This document shows, piece by piece, positions 5,997-10,150 of a DNA stretch of 10,150 nt. Positions within the stretch are counted from its first letter, which is position 1; each line of letters starts with the position of its first letter. The notes under the pieces were generated by a model. It was not told where the DNA came from. It saw only the letters and a program-made list of their open reading frames with translations, and did no database searches. The DNA is from Clostridia bacterium (GTDB taxonomy: Bacteria; Bacillota; Dehalobacteriia; UBA4068): contig JAAYYR010000054.1 in the NCBI GenBank assembly GCA_012515255.1, positions 1 through 10,150 on the forward strand, read 5' to 3'. Both the position numbers and the translations under genes were made by a program.

Positions 5997-7010
5997 ATGC
6001 GGACCCAGATTCTTCCTGTACAATTAAATAGCCCTTCCGGCCGGGCGGCCATTGCCAAGGCGGCGGATATGATTCAAAGCGGCCAACTGGTCGGCTTCCC
6101 CACCGAGACTGTTTACGGACTCGGTGCGGATGCCTTGCAAGCCGCGGCGGTAGCGCGAATTTTCGCCGCCAAAGGCCGCCCAGCCGACAATCCGCTGATC
6201 GCCCATGTCTGCAGCCTGGAAATGGCGGAGCCTCTCGCTGATTTCACGCCTTTGGCGGCGCGCCTGGCCGAGCGCTACTGGCCGGGGCCGCTCACCCTGG
6301 TGCTGCCGCGGCGGCCGCTCGTGCCTGATATCGTCAGCGCGGGGCTGCCAACGGTGGCGCTGCGCTTTCCCAGCCATGCGATAGCAAAAGCGCTGATTGA
6401 AACCGCCGCCACGCCGATTGCCGCGCCCTCGGCCAATCTCTCCGGCAGGCCTAGCCCGACCCTTGCCGCCCATGTCTATGAAGATATGGCGGACAAGATA
6501 CCGCTGATTTTGGATGGCGGACCAGTGCAAATCGGCCTTGAGAGCACGGTTGTGGACGCACGGGGCCGCTACCCCATACTGCTGCGGCCGGGACAGATCA
6601 GCGCCGAGGAGCTGGCGGAGCTGGCCGGCGACTGCCTTTATCCGACTGCCGGCTCAGTTGAGCGCCCGGCCGCGCCGGGGATGAAATACCGCCATTATGC
6701 GCCGTCCGCACTTGTATATCTGGCGGCGGACAGCAGCGAGGCTTTGCTGATCGCCGCCCGCCTGCCCGCTCGGCCGCTCTTTTTGGTCAGCGTGGAAACA
6801 GCGGCCGAGCTTGCCGCCTCCGGCATTGCGGCTAATCGCCTGCGCCCCTTATTCAAACGCCGCGATTTAGCTCCCTATGCGCAGGGAATCTTTGCCGCGC
6901 TACGCGCCGCCGACACCGAAGGCGAGCAGTATATCGTGGCGGAAAAAGTCGCGGAGCGGGGCTTGGGGCGCGCGATTATGAATCGTTTGACCAAGGCGGC
7001 GGCTGGTTGA
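5997..7010 (+). CDS. ywlC: Threonylcarbamoyl-AMP synthase (Sua5/YwlC)
   Basis: Makes threonylcarbamoyl-AMP from threonine, bicarbonate and ATP, the first step of t6A synthesis at position 37 of ANN-decoding tRNAs. The 337-residue length indicates the long Sua5 form with a C-terminal Sua5 domain rather than the short TsaC. YrdC-domain motifs: FPTETVYGLG (34-43), KGRP (59-62), WPGPLTLVL (95-103), APSANLSG (143-150) and GLESTVVD (180-187). The linker signature KYRHYAP (230-236), which contacts the active site in Sua5, joins the C-terminal Rossmann-like domain (about 237-337). The ATG at 5997 has AAAGGA six bases upstream. In Bacillus, ywlC also lies close to prfA and prmC, so the neighbourhood is conserved. 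Confidence 0.95.
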   Translation: MRTQILPVQLNSPSGRAAIAKAADMIQSGQLVGFPTETVYGLGADALQAAAVARIFAAKGRPADNPLIAHVCSLEMAEPLADFTPLAARLAERYWPGPLTLVLPRRPLVPDIVSAGLPTVALRFPSHAIAKALIETAATPIAAPSANLSGRPSPTLAAHVYEDMADKIPLILDGGPVQIGLESTVVDARGRYPILLRPGQISAEELAELAGDCLYPTAGSVERPAAPGMKYRHYAPSALVYLAADSSEALLIAARLPARPLFLVSVETAAELAASGIAANRLRPLFKRRDLAPYAQGIFAALRAADTEGEQYIVAEKVAERGLGRAIMNRLTKAAAG

Positions 7011-7033
7011 GCTGAAATTGAATAGCCCGCCAC

Positions 7034-7062
7034 TTGCTTTTTCGCCCTTATTCGGATATAAT
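7034..7062 (+). promoter_or_regulatory. Sigma-A-like promoter for sigH
   Basis: TTGCTT (7034-7039), 17 bases, perfect TATAAT (7057-7062). It starts only 24 bases after the ywlC stop codon and leaves a leader of roughly 85 bases before sigH. A second TATAAT at 7077-7082 has no recognisable -35 at proper spacing. Confidence 0.6.
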
Positions 7063-7152
7063 TATCTAATCAGAGGTATAATATATCCCCACGGAAGGCG
7101 GCGTTTTTCACCATATAAGGCTGGTCACGCTGTCCTTAAGTTGAGGTTTTTG

Positions 7153-7809
7153 ATGGTAATACAGCCGCAAGAAGACTACAATAGCGAATATGCTTTGCTT
7201 AGCGATGAAGATATCGTAGCGCTGGCCAATGACGGCAACTCACTGGCTCAGGAGTTTCTCATCGATAAATATAAGAATTTTGTCCGCGCCAAAGCCCGCT
7301 CCTATTTTCTTATCGGCGCAGATAAAGAAGATATCATACAAGAGGGGATGATCGGTCTTTACAAGGCGATCCGCGATTTTCGGCCGGACAAGCTCTCCTC
7401 TTTCCGCGCTTTTGCCGAGCTGTGCATCACACGCCAAATCATCACGGCGATCAAGACCGCGACCAGGCAGAAGCATATCCCGCTCAATTCTTATATCTCG
7501 CTCAATAAGCCGATTTATGACGAGGACTCCGACCGCACCCTGCTCGATGTAATCTCCGGCACCCGTGTCACCGACCCGGAGGAACTGGTGATCTCACGCG
7601 AGGAATTCGATAATATCGAAGCCAAGATGAGCGAGATCCTCTCCTCTTTGGAATGGAAGGTGCTGATGTACTATCTGGAGGGCAAAAGCTATCAGGAGAT
7701 CGCCAATGACCTGGACCGCCATGTCAAGAGCATCGACAATGCCCTGCAGCGCGTCAAGCATAAGCTGGAGCGCTATCTGGAGAACCGCGGCGAACAGGAT
7801 AGAAAATAA
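7153..7809 (+). CDS. sigH: RNA polymerase sigma-H factor
   Basis: Sigma-70 family factor which in Bacillus and clostridia directs early-sporulation and transition-state genes. From the ATG at 7153 the protein is 218 residues, the same as Bacillus SigH; TGAGG six bases upstream supports this start. An open frame extends upstream to a TTG at 7018, but that part runs through the promoter and lacks family similarity. Region 2 is nearly identical to known SigH (FVRAKARSYFLIGAD, QEGMIGLYKAIRDF, FAELCITRQIITAIKTATRQ), followed by KHIPLNSYISLNKPI. Region 4 carries the helix-turn-helix SYQEIANDLDRHVKSIDNALQRVKHKLE. Usual neighbours (rlmB, yacP upstream; rpmG, secE, nusG downstream) are absent: ywlC precedes it and phage-like genes converge on it. 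Own promoter at 7034-7062. Confidence 0.95.
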   Translation: MVIQPQEDYNSEYALLSDEDIVALANDGNSLAQEFLIDKYKNFVRAKARSYFLIGADKEDIIQEGMIGLYKAIRDFRPDKLSSFRAFAELCITRQIITAIKTATRQKHIPLNSYISLNKPIYDEDSDRTLLDVISGTRVTDPEELVISREEFDNIEAKMSEILSSLEWKVLMYYLEGKSYQEIANDLDRHVKSIDNALQRVKHKLERYLENRGEQDRK

Positions 7810-7814
7810 CGGCG

Positions 7815-7838
7815 CAGCCGGTACGCACAAGCCGGCTG
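7815..7838 (+). terminator. Weak terminator after sigH
   Basis: CAGCCGG (7815-7821) pairs with CCGGCTG (7832-7838) around a 10-base loop and is followed by TTTCCC. It begins six bases after the sigH stop. The short T-run makes it a weak terminator, backed up by the stronger hairpin at 7857-7890. Confidence 0.5.
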
Positions 7839-7856
7839 TTTCCCTGCCTAATGCAA

Positions 7857-7890
7857 AAAGCTCCCGCCCCATCAAATGGGCGGGAGCTTT
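7857..7890. terminator. Strong bidirectional terminator between convergent genes
   Basis: Perfect 13-bp stem, AAAGCTCCCGCCC (7857-7869) with GGGCGGGAGCTTT (7878-7890), with an 8-base loop. On the minus strand it is followed by extra T residues, so it serves best for the 8005-8939 unit, but it can also stop sigH transcription. Confidence 0.85.
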
Positions 7891-8004
7891 CATATAAATT
7901 GAGCGGCACAAAGCTTCGGCCGCCGCATAGGCATGGCCGGCCGCTTTAGTCGACCGGCTTGGTATGGGCCGGCAAATGCGTCCGAGGGGCTGGCCCCGGC
8001 AGGT

Positions 8005-8667
8005 CTAGCCGGAGATCAATTGAGCCAGGTATTTCAGCGCCAGGCTTTTTTGCTCCGCATTATAGTTGGCGCCGAATTGCCGCTCCTTGACAGCCAGCTC
8101 TAATATATGCCGCGCCTCCTCGTCGCTGGCCTTGCTTAATTGCAGCGCCAGGCCCATAATGGCGGCGTTCATATCGCGGCTGATATCGCGCTCCGCATCA
8201 GCGGCCAGGGACTGGCCGTACACCGTATCATATAGCCCGGCCTGCTCCAACTTTTGCCCCGCTGTCTCCGCGGCTCTGGTATAAGTCGCTTCATACTGCG
8301 GCTTCATCGCCCGCTCAGCCAGCTGCATTGCCTCCTCAAGGCTCATTACCTGCGCCTTGGGCATCTTGCTTTCCTGATAGCCGCCCTGACTGGCTTCATT
8401 GAGCAGGCTAAGAAATTTATCGGTAAGGGCGGGGGCGGTAGCATTAACGCCTTGGCCGGCCGCCGCACTATTATTACCGCTGCCGACCATGCTGTAATCG
8501 CCTTTGAAATTATAAGTATTGGTCGCCGAATCAATCAGCTTACTTTGATAGCTGCCATCGCTGTTGAAGCCGGTAATCAGATAAGTGCCGCCGCCGGTCA
8601 CCACCAAATCGCCGACAGCGAGGCCCTGCGGCGCCTTGCCATCCGGATTAACTTTATATATCCCCAT
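8005..8667 (-). CDS. Phage-virion-like protein of unknown function
   Basis: 220 residues; ATG at 8667 with a good GGAGG site five bases upstream. The N-terminal part (about 1-60: GIYKVNPDGKAPQGLAVGDLVVTGGGTYLITG...) is Gly/Asp-rich and predicted beta. A Gly/Ala/Ser/Asn-rich linker follows (about 61-80), then a long amphipathic helical region (about 81-220: EEAMQLAERAMKPQYEATYTRAA..., LYDTVYGQSLAADAERDISRD, ARHILELAVKERQFGANYNAEQKSLAL). From memory this combination, a short beta module plus Ala/Gln/Glu-rich helices with a 'QYE...G-LYD..YGQ..A..AE' pattern, resembles structural proteins in prophages of clostridia and Negativicutes. I cannot name a family, and the assignment is inferred. It follows the small membrane protein gene by 44 bases on the same strand and ends before a strong terminator. 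Confidence 0.75.
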   Translation of the reverse strand: MGIYKVNPDGKAPQGLAVGDLVVTGGGTYLITGFNSDGSYQSKLIDSATNTYNFKGDYSMVGSGNNSAAAGQGVNATAPALTDKFLSLLNEASQGGYQESKMPKAQVMSLEEAMQLAERAMKPQYEATYTRAAETAGQKLEQAGLYDTVYGQSLAADAERDISRDMNAAIMGLALQLSKASDEEARHILELAVKERQFGANYNAEQKSLALKYLAQLISG

Positions 8668-8688
8668 AGTATCCTCCCTTTTTATCGC

Positions 8689-8710
8689 GGCCTGCCAATA
8701 GTGGCCGGCC
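8689..8710 (-). other. Hairpin between the two phage-like genes
   Basis: On the minus strand GGCCGGCC (8710-8703) pairs with GGCAGGCC (8696-8689) with one mismatch around a 6-base loop, directly after the stop codon of the upstream small gene. The AT-rich run and GGGAGGA site that follow serve the 8005-8667 gene. It may be an intercistronic stabilising or partial-termination stem that sets the ratio of the two proteins. Confidence 0.35.
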
Positions 8711-8711
8711 T

Positions 8712-8939
8712 TTATTTTGCCGGCTCGCTCTCTGTATCCTTATCCAATTCTTTAGCCGAAGCCTCGGCGAGATTCTGCTCCGCCTGTCTGGCGAAATAGA
8801 ATGTAAACACCATTAAGCCAATTTGCATAAATTGATCTCCGGCGATGCGCCCTGAAATAAAGCCGAACAGTAATCCCGCCGCTATCATTAAAGTAATCAG
8901 TGATTTTACTTTTACTAATTTAATCAAAGCATCTTTCAT
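8712..8939 (-). CDS. Small two-helix membrane protein, phage-like
   Basis: 75 residues; ATG at 8939 with GGGAG about ten bases upstream. A short basic N-terminus (MKDALIKLVKVK) precedes two hydrophobic helices at about residues 13-30 and 37-50, with the short polar turn GRIAGDQ between them. The C-terminal 23 residues are highly charged (AKELDKDTESEPAK). From memory the N-terminal pattern resembles small membrane proteins in clostridial prophages; its size and topology would also suit a holin or a holin-like accessory, but no holin family can be assigned from the sequence alone. It is the first gene of a two-gene minus-strand unit with the 220-residue protein and has a clear promoter and palindrome upstream. 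Confidence 0.72.
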   Translation of the reverse strand: MKDALIKLVKVKSLITLMIAAGLLFGFISGRIAGDQFMQIGLMVFTFYFARQAEQNLAEASAKELDKDTESEPAK

Positions 8940-8969
8940 ACCCTATAGTCTCCCTCATTTTACTTAGTG

Positions 8970-9036
8970 GGCGGCTGCGGCCGCCGGGTCAAGCCCGGGC
9001 TTGGCCCATTATAATATATGCCTTTGCCGGGCTAAG
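8970..9036 (-). promoter_or_regulatory. Promoter with palindromic operator-like site
   Basis: On the minus strand a perfect TATAAT lies at 9013-9008, with a weak -35 (TTAGCC or CTTAGC near 9036-9030). A perfect 14-base palindrome CAAGCCCGGGCTTG (9003-8990), flanked by GGG and CCC, starts 5 bases after the -10 and so covers the expected transcription start. A second perfect 6-bp hairpin, GGCGGC-CGCA-GCCGCC (8985-8970), follows in the leader. The palindrome placed on +1 is typical of repressor operators; it could equally fold as an RNA stem. Confidence 0.55.
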
Positions 9037-9136
9037 GTTGCCGCTATTTAGGCCGCTAACCGGCCTTAATATTCAGCTCATTGACACGGCGATTGGTATT
9101 GGCAATAAAGCGATACAAGGAAACACGATGAAGATA

Positions 9137-9690
9137 TACCCAAAAGAAATCTTATACGACTATATAGGCAGTCATCAAGCGGCTGATGAAGTAGGGGACT
9201 ACACTAAATCGATCGTTTGAGGATTTTGGCGGGTTTTATGGCTTTCAGCCTGTTCTCTGCCGCCCATACCGGGGTCAGACAAAATATAAGCACTATCTGC
9301 TATGTCCGGGATCTTTAATTATAAATGTTCGGTATCGCAGTCTGGACGATTTGAACGGGCAGGCCCTTGCATGGCGTAGCAAGGTTAACGTCAGGAAGTA
9401 CTGCACAATCGGGAAAATACCCTTTGAGTACATGAAAAAAGTAGAATCATTCCTCCCGTGACTACATCATACATAAAATTAACATAAGACGTGTACAAAA
9501 GGACTGTCTTATCTCATGCAGCGGCAATCGGTATTCAGCCCGTACCTCAGAATACGCCGGTAGAGATATGGCAGCTGTGATCCTAAGCAACACGCTCGCA
9601 ATCCACGAAGACAAGCAGGCTAATTTACGCCGTATGTTCAAGGCATAAATTTCTTCTTTCAGCCCACCGTAAAGCACTATAAGAAGGCTT
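9137..9690 (+). pseudogene. istA: Decayed IS21-family transposase IstA
   Basis: Remnant of the DDE integrase of an IS21 element in at least three frames. Frame one gives YPKEILYD (9137-9160), matching the core block usually read as PKEILYDNMK. Frame two (about 9207-9458) gives NRSFEDFGGFYGFQPVL, CRPYRGQTK and SLDDLNGQALAWRSKVN, ending in TIGKIPFEYMKKVESFLP, clearly the C-terminal half of the core. Frame three (9460-9645) gives QKDCLISCSGNRYSA, EYAGRDMAAVILSNTLAIH, the beta-rich C-terminal domain. A final KHYKKA (9672-9689) may be the tail. The segment that should read QTKGKVE... is shortened, so the catalytic Glu is lost. The N-terminal DNA-binding part and istB are absent. The element is dead. 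The 97 bases before 9137 show no clear IstA similarity. Confidence 0.85.
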
Positions 9691-9924
9691 CCACTATCTT
9701 TATTGACCACACGGTGAAATGACATCTTTACTGATGGCACTTCTTCGCGATTCTTAACCGTGTGACGGCAGAAGTAGTGCCGGATGCAGCTAAGCCGACG
9801 GCATGTCGGCCACAAGCATTTTTGTCCCGGATGAACGCGAGCCCGGCACAGCGTGCTGGATACAGAGAGGCCGCCCAAGGCTAATTCACAAACACATAAA
9901 AGCAAGCCAGTCTGCGGCAACGCA
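9691..9924. other. Stretch without a recognisable gene
   Basis: I see no supported gene on either strand. The first part may be decayed end of istA: frame two continues a few codons past KHYKKA to a stop. No istB, terminal inverted repeat or target-site duplication could be located. Long open frames here on both strands are interpreted as chance frames in degraded DNA. Confidence 0.5.
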
Positions 9925-9928
9925 CAAA

Positions 9929-9957
9929 AAAGAAGGCGGCTTTCAGCCGCCTTCTTT
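9929..9957 (-). terminator. Strong terminator for the right-edge gene
   Basis: Perfect 13-bp stem, AAAGAAGGCGGCT (9929-9941) with AGCCGCCTTCTTT (9945-9957), and a 3-base loop. On the minus strand it continues into a run of six T residues. It lies 45 bases past the stop codon at 10003. Confidence 0.9.
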
Positions 9958-10002
9958 GGTCGAATCGCTGACGCGATCCGGGTTTCCTATATTAGGGGTT
10001 GT

Positions 10003-10150
10003 TTAGCTGAAGAGTGACGAAGGACCGACAAGCAGATAGAACATGTCATCGTCAGCATCATAAACTATGACAGAATATTTACCGTACTGCGAATCATTGA
10101 AATCAACAGCCGCTTTTGCCACATAGTCATAGCTGTCGATCAGATCGCCA
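10003..10150 (-). CDS. Unrecognised protein, C-terminal fragment
   Basis: The last 48 codons plus a TAA stop (10005-10003) of a minus-strand gene entering from the right edge. The visible end is rich in Asp and Tyr (LIDSYDYVAKAAVDFNDSQYGKYSVIVYDADDDMFYLLVGPSSLFS), which reads like the final beta strands of a small globular domain. No family is recognised. The perfect terminator just downstream on the same strand supports this as a real gene end. Confidence 0.6.
   Translation of the reverse strand, partial: GDLIDSYDYVAKAAVDFNDSQYGKYSVIVYDADDDMFYLLVGPSSLFS

Noticed and set aside
7018..7152. Longer N-terminus for SigH from a TTG at 7018
   Set aside because: It would cross the consensus promoter, lacks a ribosome binding site and adds 45 residues absent from SigH; the ATG at 7153 gives the family length.
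7917..8000. CRISPR-like or tandem repeat array in the GC-rich spacer after sigH
   Set aside because: The inverted repeats differ in sequence and length and are not regularly spaced direct repeats.
9038..9220. Small protein of 60 codons starting at 9038
   Set aside because: The only recognisable part, YPKEILYD, belongs to the IstA core; the frame stops where the IstA similarity shifts to another frame.
9462..9920. Open frame of 152 codons on the minus strand
   Set aside because: It lies antisense to recognisable IstA sequence in the fossil insertion element and has a Cys/Arg/Leu-rich composition with no domain.
9803..10006. Open frame of 67 codons on the plus strand
   Set aside because: It reads through the terminator hairpin at 9929-9957 and overlaps the end of the minus-strand gene; no ribosome binding site.

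Overview
The window looks like a GC-rich chromosomal segment from a Bacillota (Firmicutes) bacterium, probably an endospore former or a relative of one. The evidence is a near-canonical 218-residue SigH, a MazF close to Bacillus NdoA, a Gram-positive-type CysE, a YqhQ (DUF1385) protein next to prfA-prmC-ywlC, strong GGAGG-type ribosome binding sites and sigma-A-like promoters. The gene content and codon style would suit a Sporomusa-like Negativicute or another clostridial lineage, but that is an inference and not a firm placement.

Layout. (1) Positions 1-242, minus strand: the N-terminal 80 codons of a single-pass membrane protein, with its own promoter and a leader hairpin. (2) Positions 470-1354, plus strand: a membrane-anchored or exported WG-repeat protein, ending in a bidirectional terminator shared with cysE. 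(3) Positions 1425-2563, minus strand: ndoA (MazF toxin) followed by cysE. cysE has its own promoter and a 12-bp leader hairpin. No MazE-type antitoxin is visible beside ndoA. (4) Positions 2763-7010, plus strand: yqhQ, prfA, prmC and ywlC, a translation-centred cluster covering release factor 1, its glutamine methyltransferase and the threonylcarbamoyl-AMP synthase for tRNA t6A. (5) Positions 7153-7809, plus strand: sigH with its own promoter just after ywlC, outside its usual rlmB/rpmG/secE/nusG setting. (6) Positions 8005-8939, minus strand: a compact two-gene unit, a two-helix membrane protein and a 220-residue protein of phage-structural appearance. It has its own promoter, a palindrome at the expected start of transcription and a strong terminator; it looks like an isolated prophage-derived fragment. 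(7) Positions about 9137-9690, plus strand: a decayed IS21-family istA transposase broken by frameshifts and deletions. (8) Positions 10003-10150, minus strand: the C-terminal end of an unrecognised protein with a strong terminator.

Positions 470-7809 are ordinary core genome with a few local oddities: an orphan toxin, the cysE leader structure and the sigH context. From about 7900 rightward the window becomes accessory DNA: phage-like genes, a dead insertion sequence and unknown material. No complete new defence or mobile system can be demonstrated. The best candidate for something not well described is the self-contained, apparently regulated phage-like pair at 8005-9013.
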